A DNA stretch of 64,000 nt from Zasmidium citrigriseum. Taxonomy: Eukaryota > Ascomycota > Dothideomycetes > Mycosphaerellales > Mycosphaerellaceae. Of this stretch, positions 1 to 11,900 are shown one piece after another. The stretch lies in assembly GCA_002786025.1 (NCBI GenBank), contig NHNW01000070.1:1-64000 (forward strand), given 5' to 3'. A model generated the notes under the pieces. That model worked only from the letters and a program-made list of their open reading frames with translations, was not told the origin of the DNA and did not search any database. How positions within the stretch are numbered: position 1 is the stretch's first letter; every line of letters begins with the position of its first letter. The position numbers and the translations under genes were made by a program.

Positions 1-3000
1 GGTAGAACCGACGGGATGCACGAGCAGTGCTGCCACTTTGATTGCTTCACTCATCGGTGTAGTCGATATTCAATCCTCCGTCGCAAAGGGGACAGTTGAG
101 CAGATCCGCAGAACATGGTAATGGCTTTTGAGTTCACCTTTGCACGTGGCGGGATATGCTTGTTCAAAAGCTTGATCCGACTTCCATCGATCCAGCTCTG
201 CGCAAGTCAGCCGCAGCAGGCGCTTTCGAGCGGTGGCTCAAAATCGCAGATCCCACTCTGGAGAGCACTTGGATGGACCGGCAGGGGCCAAAGCGAGGTG
301 CGACTTTGTAGGAGGCTCTTCGCCGCTGTGGACTCCCTTCGCTTATGATAACATGCATCGTTCTGGCCCAGAGCGGCTCAAGCATGCGATTCCTGGCGAT
401 GGTTCCTCAAATGGTGTGCCAGAGGAGGACGGCGAGTAAGATTGCAGCCAGAACTCAATCGCCTCATTTTGATGACACTGAGCGCTTCGGCGTTGGACCT
501 TTTCGGTCGGTATCGCTCTTTTTGCCCCTCCGGTGTCATTGTCTGCTCATTCTGAACCACAGGTTGTTTCATTGGGCTAGTATTCTCCGTTTGCCATGTT
601 ATTGCTTCCGAAATACCATGATAGCTCCTGTTCTTGAGAGTGCCATGCCTTGTAAATGACACGCAAAGGCGGGCGTAGACTTCTTGTGTGCATGCGCCGA
701 AAAAGACCATCTGCTCGGTCGAGGAGAATTAAGTGTATGGATGATCCCCTCCTTGCCCACCACCAACGACTTCTCCGTTCTTGTAACATTCTTTCGGCCT
801 TGCTCTGGTTCTTCGGCCCAAGCTCTTCACGAAACGGAGTCTCTTCCCGTCGATGGCCGTATCTGTCGCTTTGCAGTCGCGTCTTTTGGTGCTTCGATCT
901 ACACGATCGAGATTTCGAGGAGAGGATAGCGAGCGATACTTCGCGTGTCGTAGGTGTCGCTGGCGAAGTCACTGGCAACGGCGAAGAAACGCCCTGACCA
1001 CGTATTCTGTGCTGAATCTGGAGGATGTTGTCAAAATGAAGTTAAGCTGCCTATTTTGCCCTCTCGATGTTTGTCGGCCACGCTCGTGGCGAAGTCAAAG
1101 TACGTATCTGTGCCGGAATCTCGAAATGCGCCGCTATTATACGTGTGTGGCCGGGTGATCGGTGGCAGTAGCTGCTTGACGCAGTTCGAGCTGCGGTGGT
1201 GGGTATAGTCTTCTGTTCGCTGGTCGGCGTGACACCATACTGAATCGCGTGTTGAGGATGGCAGAACGATGTTCTTATCGCAATGCCGGCAAAGACGGCG
1301 CGGCGCGGTGGTGTCTGGTGTATGGCTGCTGAGTGCGAGGATGTCTGATTGACGCGTTGGCATGTCTTTCGATGATATGGATAGGATGGAAGGTGGAAGA
1401 TGCTGTGTGAGGGTGAGGCCAGGCGGAGTGTAGCGTGGGAAGGAAGCGGCTTCAGGATGGATGCTTGAAGCTCGCCAACAACAACATGGTTGGCATAGTA
1501 TATGTGAATGGGTTAGGCAGATCCTTGCAGAGAATGTTGAACAAAACGAAGCAAGGTGATCACACATATCTGAGTGGACAGATGCAACAAATGGGCAGTA
1601 GACGGTAGACCCGGATCCCGTACCCAGCCATCAACCACCGCAGACACCCCTCCTCCCATCCATGGCATCAAAGACAGCACCTTCCCGCCGGCGAGCCAGC
1701 GAGCAATTTCGTCATCACCCGCCCACAGGCGCCTGTCTTAAACATTATATTGTTGAAAAGTTTCACTCACCTCATCATTCAAAGCGCGCTCCCACCAGGT
1801 GCGGTGGCTCAGCGGTAAAGCGCAAGCACATCAGGTACGTACAAAACATCGTGATCGTGAAGTCTTTGGCATTGGCACTGGCACTGGCGTGGCATTGGCA
1901 CACGCAACTCTGGACCTTCTGGACGATAGACCCGATTCAGAGAGCATATCGAAGCTCCGGGCCGCATTCCACTAGTCGATGTGGAGTGTGATTGATTTTT
2001 TTGCGCTTCTTCTTGAGGCGAAGTCTTTTTGATATTTGAGGATCCTTGGGGTGGTGTGTGAGGTTCGAACTGAGACCTTGCCGTCGCTGCTGCTGACCTC
2101 CTTTTTGGCCTGAGGCGTGCGAATTTCAACGTCACTTTGCAGGTGCGTCCAGCTTCAAGACCAGCGGATGTCTTTCCGACTTCTTTGCCAACACAACTCT
2201 TTCCCTTTCTCGTCCTCAGCTCACGTCGAAATGCTCTCTCCCCGGATCATACCTCGCATATCCAGCAAGCACTCATGACAATGTTCAGGGCAGCACGCGA
2301 GAACGCGCTGTACCACACTCACCGACTGCGCGTACACCTCCAGAGCCAAGTAACACCTTCGACCCTGGCATTCCGTCACTCACTGCTTCGATGCTGGACT
2401 TGGTATTGACGAAGTCGACACCATTTTTGGAGGCGCCGTCTACCCAAGCTCTCCTCGGACCTTCATCCACGAGCTTTGCCGAGAAGCCATCATCAGTCTG
2501 CCTTTGGCTATCGCAAAAGAGCCTGACTTCCTCTCAACAGCCTCCGCATACTGTTGAGCTGACAGTGGCACACACCAAGGATTTGTCAACATGCTCGCGC
2601 GCCATGCTACCTCTCTCTTCGTGGCCCATTCGCCATTCAAAACAACACAAACTCGTAGCCTGGATTGAGAACAACACCAGCCTTCAAACCTTCAAAGAGT
2701 TGAAGACACGGTGGCCGGCTCGCGAGTCAGCTTTGCTTCCCGTCCGCGATCATGAAGACTACGCTCCCAGAGCGATCTCTCAAGAACGAAGCTGTACCTT
2801 GACTCGGGATTGCATCTCCCCCGAGACCAGCTGCGCTCGGTATCAGCCCTCTCACGAGCATTCTGTAGGAGAAAGACGAGGCAAGCTGCCCAAGCTGCTG
2901 GACCAGTCCATTACAACACTGCACAACCAACAGCCAATTCGTTCAGATGCAGTGTCGAGCCTGGCTCAAGAACAGCTGAGAACGCATGATCAGTTTGCAA

Positions 3001-6000
3001 TGGGGTCTCACTCCAAGGACGAGATGAAGATCGACGAGATTCAGCAGTATTGTCTGGATGCGCTCCCACAGCTTGGCTTTGACCCCAGATGTGGACATCA
3101 ACTTGAGGGAGAAGTACAAGGACATCATGCACAGATTGCGCGTCAAGCCCGTGTTCCTTCACATAGCCGCCGTCCTGAATGTTCTCTATGAACCAATATT
3201 TGCTGGCTCGCCGTACAACACTCGCGACTGATGACCTTCAAGCTTTGCACGTCTACTTTAACAGAGGGTATCGAAACTATTGACACTGCCTCGATGGATG
3301 GTCTCTACGACGCAACCACGATGTCTGAGAGAGATCGATGCTGGCATGGTAGAGCACAAGATTTGAAGAGAATCCATATCCATACATGCATGGTATCGCA
3401 GCAAATGAAAAGGCTATTTCGCTCCCACTCATCCTCCTCCGGTTGGAGTCAGCTAGCAGCTTCGGATGGTAGGCTCCAGCGTCAAGAAGGTCAGACAATT
3501 CACAAATGGATCGACTTGAGCGACTGTGAAGTCTTGTGCTGCCAGTGGTGATGTGCCGAACGATACATGAGCGATACTTTCGGTTCTGATCAAATCTCTG
3601 ACGCTGATGGATGCCGAGGGGTACTTCCATGCTCGCGCTGTCTGCTATATTGGAAGACCATGATTATCACCAGGAGTATTTGTTGCATTGCCCACATCGC
3701 AAGCAAGTCTGTTCTGATCGTTCATGCATTCCACCGCCGCGCCTTCCGCATGCGTCATTTCACATGCTGCCAAGCCGGCCCAAGCGCCACAGCCAGCCAA
3801 AACACAGCGTCAGCGACGCTCCAGCTTCTTCTTCTCTCCTCACCACAAACACGGACGCAAAACGCATTGGCGGGGGTATGCTTCCCTTTGACCGCGCGTC
3901 CAGCACTTGTAGAGTCCCAGATTGAAAAAGGCGTGATTCTAAGCCTGTGCATCTTCGGTCTTCTGGCCAGGTGGTGTGCGGGCGGCCAGATCGCCGACAT
4001 TTTTGATTAGGTTGTGTAGATTGGTAGTAGGTATCGCTTCCTGATTCAACGTGTCTCTTCGCTGATTTTCATCATTGTGATATGCGCCTTCCCTCATCGA
4101 CTTCGTGTCGGCATGGCGTCGCTGCCCTGCCAGGGACCTCGTTACTTCCTCGTCCTCTCCTTGCCTGAACTTCGAGAATTCGCACATCTCCTGCGCCTAT
4201 ACCTCCTGCACAATCCATCGCGCACCATGGCTTGCACTCATTTGCATCTGCGGGAAAATGCAGCTCCGACGTCCCACAGCGCTTGCCGGGACGACGACCG
4301 ACGATGTTGACGGCTGGCACGAGACGCCCACCTCCAGCGGATCGATAGCAAGCGAGATCAAGACGCTTCTGAGATGGGAAGAAATGACAAAGAGCAGGAG
4401 CCACCACGCGGTGGGAGGAATAGCGCAGGGATCGGAGCTGAAGGCGAGAAGCACTTGACGCTGGACAGCAATAGTGGGATATTCGCCAGACGTGCTCCTG
4501 TCGCAAGAGAGCAGGCTCCCATGACGGCCGAAAAGAATGATCATTCAGACCTCTTGAGGTCGCCGATCGGATTTTCAAGCCTCCTCCCAGCACCCGTGCT
4601 TGGGTTGATAAGTCTGGCGAAAGACTCAAGAACCAATCTTCCGATGGCATGCGACTCTTGCTAGACAACTTGGCGTATGAGTACGCTAGACGGAGAGGGA
4701 GAGCATTAAGTTGCATGGACGAGGCCGACGCTATCGAGTCACGCATCCAGACGACCACCAAATGGCGATGACATGAGACAGTCAACATGCACAGCTGTAG
4801 TAGAGTGGCATGAGTCAGTCCAAGATTTAGGCACACTGACCCGACCAACAACCCCATCCAGCACGCCGTTCAGCACGCGGTGCAAGAACGCTTGCGTTCG
4901 GCTTTCTGCGATCGACCAATCCGGTCAATGGGGCATTGACGGCGAGGACTAGTCCCATGAGCAGCGAGGAACAGATCAGTCCGATCCAGCAGACGCCCGA
5001 AAGCTTTTGAGCGTGCAAAATCCTCAACAGAATCATTCGACCGACCTGGCAAGAAGAACGCTCCGCATTCCCTGCCAAACAGCCTTCGACGCTGTTCGAG
5101 AGCCCATGCCCTGTACAGAATTCGTGCCGAGCGACTTCATACCCACATCCAAGACCCAAGGTACCAGTCCCAGAAGACACCGCCGTACTTCGCCTCTGGA
5201 ACCGAACACCTACGGCAACTGATCCAAGGATCCAGACCGGAAAGATTCCACAGTCAATTCGATCAGCATATGTTGAATACGATTTGGTCGTACTTTGCAC
5301 ATCGCGGGTGATGCGAGCGTAATCAGCTGCTCGCAAAACGCCGCCAGGTCCAGAGCTGCTGTGATTCAGACTACGAGGATATCGCCCTTTTCTCAGCACC
5401 TGCAATGGATTCGATGACGACAATGATTATGCGACTTGCCTGGTCGAATCTGCAATGTCCAGTGCTCGTACTCTCGGTTTCAGCCTCCAACCAATCGCTC
5501 CCAGACGCCGAAGAGCTATCAGCCAGCTCAGAATCGAGATCGAAGTGATGCAGTGGGCGATACAACAGCCCTGCCTCACTCCGTGCTCCAGCAAGAGTCT
5601 TTTGCGGCCAGCGTAGGACAGCATGCGGGGCGACTCATTGCATTGCATCACACTGTCGGGAATGGAGCATGACGGAGGCAGCAGTGGACTCGATATCTTA
5701 CTGACGCTTCTGTCTAGACTGCCATCCTCAGAGCTGCCTTTTCGAGACTTTCGATACATTGGAGACATACCAAGGCCACAGAGAGACCGCGGAATCCATT
5801 AACCCACCCTACCGTCAACTATATCGCACCAGCTTGTCACAATCCCATCTGATTCCTTGCGCAGTGAACGTCCGCTGGCGACCCGGAGCGAATCTTCGGC
5901 CAAAAGCTCCGCTCCAAGGAGTGCCCTTCGCCGGATGTGAGCAACGGTCTTCATCGAAACACTTTCCGCCTGGTCACGGCATCGGGTACATACCACTGCC

Positions 6001-7114
6001 GCAACTCGAGAAGATGTGCATTGTGCTGTACACTAGCAGAGCGCTTCGCCAAGCCATATCGATGAACAAGGTTTTCCACCACAACCAGGCTCCATCCCAG
6101 CAGAAAGGTTGCTTCTAATTTTGAAACACTCATCATCCCTGCGCACATCCGCATCCTCCGCGCTAGAATCGTGCATCTGTTTCAGGATTTTCGACTTCAT
6201 CGAAGACGCTTAGATGTCGACCAGCCAGTCATCACCAACATACCGCCGGACGAATAGCAGCAACCTTCGAGAGCCTGGAGCATAAGCCGGACCGATGTCA
6301 ATCTATTCCGAGCAGAGTTCATACCAGCATTAGCCACGTGGAGAGCGAAGAAGGACAGCGATTGGTGAAAGGCTCCGGGATTCCGACCAGGTGTGTTGGT
6401 TCTGGCCGATCGACTGGCTCTCGCAAACGGCCGAAAGCGAGTCGTGACATCGAAGACTCTTACTCCTTTATGCTGGCACCATTCAAGACGGTCCATGGCG
6501 CACGCGGACTCCATGGACGGACAACCGCGCTAATGCCATTGAGCACCGCATGCCCAGCACTGATCAAAATCAACCAATGCGAGGAGTCCGACGACGAGAG
6601 CGAACTTGCTTCTTCTGGACCATGCACGGATGGCCAGGCCAGTACCGCTGACACAGACCACGAGCTGTCCCTGCCATGCGAATACGCACCGAACATCTCC
6701 AGACTTGGCTACTGATCTGTGCACGCTGGTGATGTACCAAGAAAAGTAATGAGTGGTTGGCACATGCTTCCCACGAGGCTTCGCGCAATGGTACGTCTTC
6801 TAAGATCGGAACGTCGGCAGTGTCTGGAGATCAGTCCTGGAAACGATGACTCCATCGACATGGGCTCTCTGCGACGGCCTCGTACGGAGCAGCGAGGACT
6901 CCAGAATCAGGCATGAGGGCGACGGACTCGATGTCTCCGTTGATGAGGCAGCAGCTTGGCAAGATCGATATAAGAGAGAACGAGAAGTCCATCGATATCA
7001 CTCATCAGCAACAACAGCAACACCAGCATCCAGCAGCCTCCAGCCAACATACCGAGAGTCGTTCACTGAAGACCAACAGTCACAGGCAGCAACTGAAACA
7101 CTACACCAATCAAC
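1..7114. other. Gene-poor left arm, no convincing gene
   Basis: All frames are broken into short pieces. I found no fungal domain, no convincing intron-joined series and no RNA gene. The minus strand from about 5768 to 4827 is nearly open, with one stop, and contains two hydrophobic stretches, but nothing recognisable. A short degenerate TTGGCA/CTGGCA run lies at about 1864-1905. A TATA-like box (gatataaga, about 6967-6976) near the right end suits the secreted-protein gene that starts at 7115. The rest is probably intergenic DNA or decayed genes. Confidence 0.5.
2399..3231 (+). pseudogene. Possible coding relic, two disjoint frames
   Basis: Two short stretches read like real protein. One is at 2399-2557 (begins LGIDEVDTIFGGAVY, then HELCREAIISLPLAIAKE). 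The other is at 3088-3231 (begins DVDINLREKYKDIMHRLRV, ends YEPIFAGSPYNTRD then stop). They lie in different frames, and the sequence between them is interrupted. No start codon or GT...AG introns that join them cleanly were found. I do not recognise a family. It may be a decayed gene or exons of a poorly resolved one; chance open frames remain possible. Confidence 0.2.
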
Positions 7115-7748
7115 ATGCAGCTCCACTACATCACCGCCGCTTTGGCATCTTTGATGGTCACCTCTGCCATCGCCGGCCCCATTCCACAGCCGTTGGACAT
7201 GGACGCAATGGACGCAGAAGTACGCTCTCCCCTCACATTACAGCGAAGAACAACCTACCGTTACTTCCCCATCTCCCTCGAACTACTCTCCACGGTAAGC
7301 ACCAGCTGACCCAAACCTCACAGGAGGCCCTCGCACTCTACGCTCGTGCTGAGCAGGCCGACCAGGCCCAGCAGGTACGTTACCCAGCCACACTTACCGA
7401 CAGAACAACCTAACCTCGCTGACAACAACATCGTAGGCCCAAGCCGCACAACTCGCCGCTCAACACGAACAAGCCCAGCAAGGCGCTCAGGTCGACCAGG
7501 CCAAGCAAGGCGAACAAGGCGAACAAGGCAAGCAATGGATTCCTGGATACGGATACGTCGACGGCCGCGTGGGTTTCAACGGCTTTGGGATCAATGCCAA
7601 CGTCGCCTACCGCGGCTACGGATATAGTCCTTTGTTGTACGGCGGCTACGGCAACCGTATCTATACTGGTCGTCGCGGGTACCTTGGTGGGTACCGTAAC
7701 AATTACTTGGCTAGAAACTATGGCTGCTACGGCTATGGCTGCTGGTAG
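7115..7748 (+). CDS. Small secreted Gln/Ala- then Gly/Tyr-rich protein
   Basis: A three-exon model gives 155 residues: 7115-7219, 7324-7374 and 7437-7748. Intron 1 begins gtacgc and ends ctcacag (104 nt). Intron 2 begins gtacgt and ends atcgtag (62 nt). Residues 1-21 form a signal peptide (MQLHYITAALASLMV..., cleavage likely after AIAG or SAIA). Exon 2 and the start of exon 3 encode a Gln/Ala-rich segment with AQQ and GEQGEQGKQ repeats. The last 60 residues are Gly/Tyr/Arg-rich, with GYGY, GGYG and RGYLGGYR, and end in CYGYGCW with the only two cysteines. It is predicted secreted; a cell-wall or effector-like role is possible, but no family is recognised. The unspliced first frame stops after 64 codons, so the introns are needed. 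Confidence 0.72.
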
Positions 7749-9500
7749 ACCGATACGCAAGTTGACAAGGAAGGGGGAAGGTGGAAAGAGGAAGAGGTTT
7801 GGGGAGTGGTTGAATAGATTGACGTTCTTGTTGATTTGATTGCGAAGGATGATGATGGAGATGGAAAATGTGGATGATGATGATTATGTATGACGACTCT
7901 CCTTAATGAACGCATGATGCATTACAAACGTATACTTTACTTCCTCGTCGATGCACCTATCTCTCGCAGGAGTGTCTCTTCCAGGACTCGGTGCCAGAGT
8001 AAGTGAGCAGAATCTAGCAGATGTGCGCCGTGGTTCACCATCAACATTTGCAGGCTACATTGACTCTGGATGGTCTTGCGAACGTCCTGCCATTCAGCTC
8101 ATCGGCGGACTCCACGTCTCGCGGCACGCTGATACTGATGGCCTCTGAATCCACGCAACGACTCCACGGAAGACACAACATTTCCATGTTGCACGCCTTT
8201 TGCTCTTGCCGTACAGGACATCATCGCTATCGAGGTCTCCAGACGCCTCCCTGAATCCTGAATAGACAAGTTGCTTTGGAACGGAGCCATTATATCTACG
8301 CAGAACGACCAACACAATAATTTACCTATTCAATCCGTTGACCAAAGTATCAAAATACGCCTGTATAACGAGCGAAGTAACACCATCTCCAGTCTGTTTC
8401 AGGATACTGCTGAACTTCATGTAATCCCACGAAAAGGTCTTCCTGCGTCTCGCGATATATCCCTGGTCAATGACAAGTCCCCTGTCAAGCTGAAGATTGC
8501 ATTCGTAGGAAGCAGTTGGATCAGCATCCAGTGACCGGGCTGATGGCGGCGTATCGGCCATGCAAGAACCTAAAAGGTAGGGATGTTGAGTCACGGTGTT
8601 TTCTAGATTCACTCCCATGTACATACACGTGTACATAAGAAGACATATGATACACGGGTGGGGCAAGGCTGGATAGCGGGTCTCGTACCGTATGCCGCAC
8701 CCCCCTAGCGCCGACAAGGGGGTGTATCTTACGTACTCTGATATCACCTCGGCGTGTCCACGGCGAAGGTCTCTTCGAAGGGCCATGTACACCGTGTACA
8801 CGTGTCTGTGACCCAAGTGTTTGAAAGTGGGTCAACAACCCTACTAAAAGGCTCGGGATTGATAGTCCGAGCTCCTTGTGCTTCACCTTACTCTCAAATT
8901 GGCTTGCCGAAGCAGTCACCGCGCTGGAAAGCGACCTTTCGACAGGTTTCGTCGTGACAGGAGCTGTCCTCGTCCGTTGAGTGTCCTGCGATGATTGTGT
9001 CGGCACGCTAAGCTTCCTGATCCAGGCTGGAGGAGAGGACGACGCTGTGCTTGATGGAGATCCTCGCCGAGCTGAAAATCGAAGTCTGTGTGCGTGCTCG
9101 TCGCCGGGCGACTGAGGGCCTCCACGTTTTGACTTGCCGCAACCATGAGTTCGCTTTTGTGCAGTTCGTGGGGATGGAAGGACTTTTCTCCACCCGATGT
9201 CAGAAGGTACCATGGGGAGCTCACGGGTTCTCTCTTCGGGCGATGTGTAGCCGGGTGATGTCGCTTCGAGAAATTTTCGTCGCTCATGTAGATCATGTCT
9301 CCATTGATGGCGAGGATGTTCAACGGTTCTTCGGCTTGGCCATGTGGCGAGCCTGGAGGCTGCTCACTCTTTGCCCCATCTATGAGATGCGCTTTTCGAT
9401 CGAGACTCGAAGTCGGCGCTTTGTGTGTAGGCGGTAAGGGATTGTGAAGATGGCGCCTTAGGTGATTGGATCACAGTTGATGCGAATGTTTGCTGGTCGT
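7749..9500. other. Mostly non-coding; one doubtful minus frame
   Basis: The longest open frame is 8521-9213 on the minus strand (230 codons, Ser/Arg/Pro-rich), with no domain and no convincing ATG. I do not call it a gene. Two CACGTG-centred palindromes flanked by GTAC lie at 8624-8633 and 8786-8805. Nothing else was identified. Confidence 0.4.
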
Positions 9501-9813
9501 CATAATCAATCCTGTGCATTAAGAATGTGTAAAGGGGACAAACGCAACCGTACAACGGCCGGCTTCTGTGAGTCTGTGAGTGCTCGAGCTTCCTCTTAGT
9601 GCCCTCGAGCATTGCGATGAGTTTTTTAAGCGAGGATGTAGAAAGTGATGAAGTGTGAAGTTGTGGTTGCATTTCTCATCGATCTGCTGCCGCTTTGTCA
9701 TTCTCTCGCTCATCTGATTTTCATCATTCAACTCTTCGTCGCTCGTATTTGTGTTTATTCTGCCTCCCGTGTTCCCCTCTTGAAGCTCCACGCAGGGCCC
9801 TCCACATCCATGA

Positions 9814-10262
9814 ATTGAAAGTAGTCTCCGACCGTGTTGAAGCGCCAAAAGACGTCGTCGCCGTTCGGAATGGTGTAGAAGCTCTCCAGAGGGTACTGCT
9901 TGATGACACTGCGCTGCATCCAGTTCACGGTGTTGTTGCCAGGAACACGGCATCTGTGAGCTGAAAGTAGTCTTCGACGGTGTTGGAGCGTCAAAAGACA
10001 TCGGCGGCATCCGGAATGGCGTAGAAGTTCTCCAGCGGGTACTGCTCGATGACACTCCGCTGCATCCAGCTGACGGTGTTGAAGCGCCGGCAGACATCGT
10101 CGGCAATGGTGTAGAAGTTCTCCAGCGGGTACTGCTCGATGACACTGCGCTGCATCCAGTCCACCGTGTTTTCTCCGGGAACGCGAGGATGGAACGTCAA
10201 AAGATGCCGTCACAGACGCTGCGCTGCATCCAGACGGTGTTGTTGCCAGGGACGCAAGTGCG
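9814..10262 (-). repeat. Diverged tandem repeat of a coding unit (about 4 copies)
   Basis: Imperfect units of about 80-145 bp begin near 9814, 9957, 10072 and 10185; a fifth remnant lies at about 10398-10440. Each carries the core 'ctgcgctgcatccag' and most also carry 'gtagaagttctccagcgggt'. On the minus strand the unit reads WMQRSVIEQYPLENFYTI, followed by a DDVFxRFNTV-like stretch. Copies differ by small indels, so the shared peptide jumps between frames. This looks like decay of a once-coding tandem repeat, or a repeat spread over exons I cannot join. No family is recognised. Confidence 0.6.
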
Positions 10263-10274
10263 TATGGACTTTGC

Positions 10275-10319
10275 GTTCGTATGGGCGTTGGGTTCGTATG
10301 GGCGTTGGGTTCGTATGGG
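10275..10319. repeat. 17-bp tandem repeat, 2.6 copies
   Basis: The unit gttcgtatgggcgttgg starts at 10275 and 10292, with a partial copy at 10309. It lies between two copies of the larger diverged coding repeat, so this segment is prone to local duplication. Confidence 0.8.
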
Positions 10320-10399
10320 TAGAAAGCCGAGGCAGCGACGATGGAGAGGATCGGTCGAGATACGGTTGTCGTCGTCGTACTCGAACTTCTCTGCTCCAT

Positions 10400-10920
10400 C
10401 ACGCTGCGCTGTATCCAGTTGCTGCCTGGTACGCGAGGAAGGCCGAGGGAACGACTGTCGAGATGCGGTCGTCGCCCTCGTACTTTGCCTCCTCGTGACA
10501 CGGGAAGTCTGCGAGCTCCTTCTCCTCTCTGAACTCCTCCTTGCTCTTGTACTCCTTGTATCGCTCCTCCTCGTAGCCTGGACAGAAGACCGCCCCCTCC
10601 TGGGAACGCCTTCTCTCTGCCGCCGCACAGCAGGGCGCGGTTGATGTGTGGGAGGACACCACCGGCCACAGCTGAAGCGGCGGTTGAGAGGGTCGGCAGA
10701 ACCCCGAAACGGCGGACGGCGGCGGCGCCGTCACCGCAGATGGCGGGTTCGCGATGCTGTCGAGCTTGTCGTTGGTGATGGTGGCCGAAGGGCAGAATGG
10801 CCGATGGTTCATGCTGCGGTGGCAGACTGGTCAGCTGTCAGCTGGAATCCTGCTTGGAATATCAAAGGACGAACCTTTTCGTGTGCGAGGACGCAAGTCC
10901 ACTTCTTCTTGGCCGGCATG
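10400..10920 (-). pseudogene. Degenerate gene remnant with H2A.Z-tail-like peptide
   Basis: A possible start (ATGCCGGCCAAGAAG, Kozak-like ccacc before it) lies at about 10920. Downstream, coding-like stretches lie in different frames. At about 10669-10628 the peptide AVAGGVLPHINRALL matches the conserved end of the histone fold of fungal H2A.Z (usually IAFGGVLPxINRALL), preceded by a weakly similar LSTAAS. A second frame at about 10600-10440 is strongly charged (YEEERYKEYKSKEEF, then KYEGDDRIST); the FEYDDDNRIST motif recurs at about 10350. No reading joins them into one protein with recognised introns. It is called a remnant; the H2A.Z resemblance rests on about 12 residues. Confidence 0.35.
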
Positions 10921-11900
10921 GTGGCAGCAAGGGCAGGCAGGCTGGTCCATGCGTTGGCAGTGACCAACCACCCGCCCCTGGACGCTTCTTCTCTGGGATG
11001 CTCTCATCTGTTTCGTTGTCAGTGAGTATGATGGCCCACAACGTGAAAGGCTTCGATCGTACCTTCAGCGCCGGGGCAGGCAGCCAGCCATGCGGTTGGG
11101 TGGGCGTGGCCACCCGCCCCCTCGATGCGCTTCTTCTCTTCAGCTTCCTCTACCCAGGGGCAGGCAGAGCACAACATAGATCGTGTAGTCGCGTAGGGTG
11201 CTCCGCCCACCCCTGTGAACGCTGCTTCTTGGTCTGACCACGGACGGTGAGCTGCGGGCGGACCAGGAGCACCAGCCGTCAGGTGGAAGAGGGGCGGTTG
11301 NNNNCCCCGCCGCTGTCTTGCCTTTCCCTCTTCCACGGCGGCAGGCCGGTGCTGGCAGAGAGCCGGTTGAGTCCCCGTGCTTGTCTTGTCTTCGCTCTCT
11401 GCCCCTGGACCGCCCGCGCGCTGCGGATCAAAAGGCACCGCAGACGCTGTGTGAGGTTGTCAGCTGACGTCGTTGGTGTGAAGTGGAGGAGGATCGATGC
11501 TTACCACCACCATCGCGTGGCCCCGTGCCAGCACTCGCCGGCTGCTTTGGCTGCGCCGCGGCGCCGCCGGCCCTTTCCCAAGGAATACCGGCCGCCACTT
11601 GCAAACATGTTCTGTGACGAGAGTCAGTGGATGATGTCCAAAGCTCTCAAGTAGGTTGATGGAGGTGTCGCGTCACGTGACCAGCAGAATCGCTGTCGGC
11701 GACGTCGGCTCGAGGTAGATTGCCGTGTCGATGATGTGCTGGTGTATGAAGTGCAACTCGCCTTGAAAAAAAATTGTTGTTGTTGGAGAGAGAAGAAGCT
11801 GAGCTGCGGACGGCGGACTTCGATTGAAGCAGCGGACGTGAGCACGGACCACATGTCGGCGACGACCTGAGGCAGCAAAAGTGAGCAATTTCAGGTTCAC
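10921..11900. repeat. GC-rich diverged repeats around an assembly gap
   Basis: Three roughly 100-bp GC-rich stretches (about 10920-11000, 11070-11165 and 11155-11235) share GGGCAGGCAG, CCACCCGCCCC or CCACCCC, and GCTTCTTCT-type blocks in the same order. They look like diverged duplicates. No convincing gene is present on either strand. Confidence 0.45.
11301..11304. other. Assembly gap (4 N)
   Basis: Four undetermined bases lie between the 11-nt perfect inverted arms gtggaagaggg (11283-11293) and ccctcttccac (11326-11336). The GC-rich hairpin probably explains the failed read-through. True gap length is unknown. Confidence 0.95.

Noticed and set aside
1797..1835. tRNA-like D-arm (gcggtggctcagcggtaaagcgc)
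   Set aside because: No pairing anticodon arm, T-arm or acceptor stem follows within normal tRNA or intron-containing tRNA length.
4072..4857. 261-codon minus-strand open frame
   Set aside because: Starts with an ATG but has cysteine/arginine-rich random-like composition, no domain, and does not connect to neighbouring frames.
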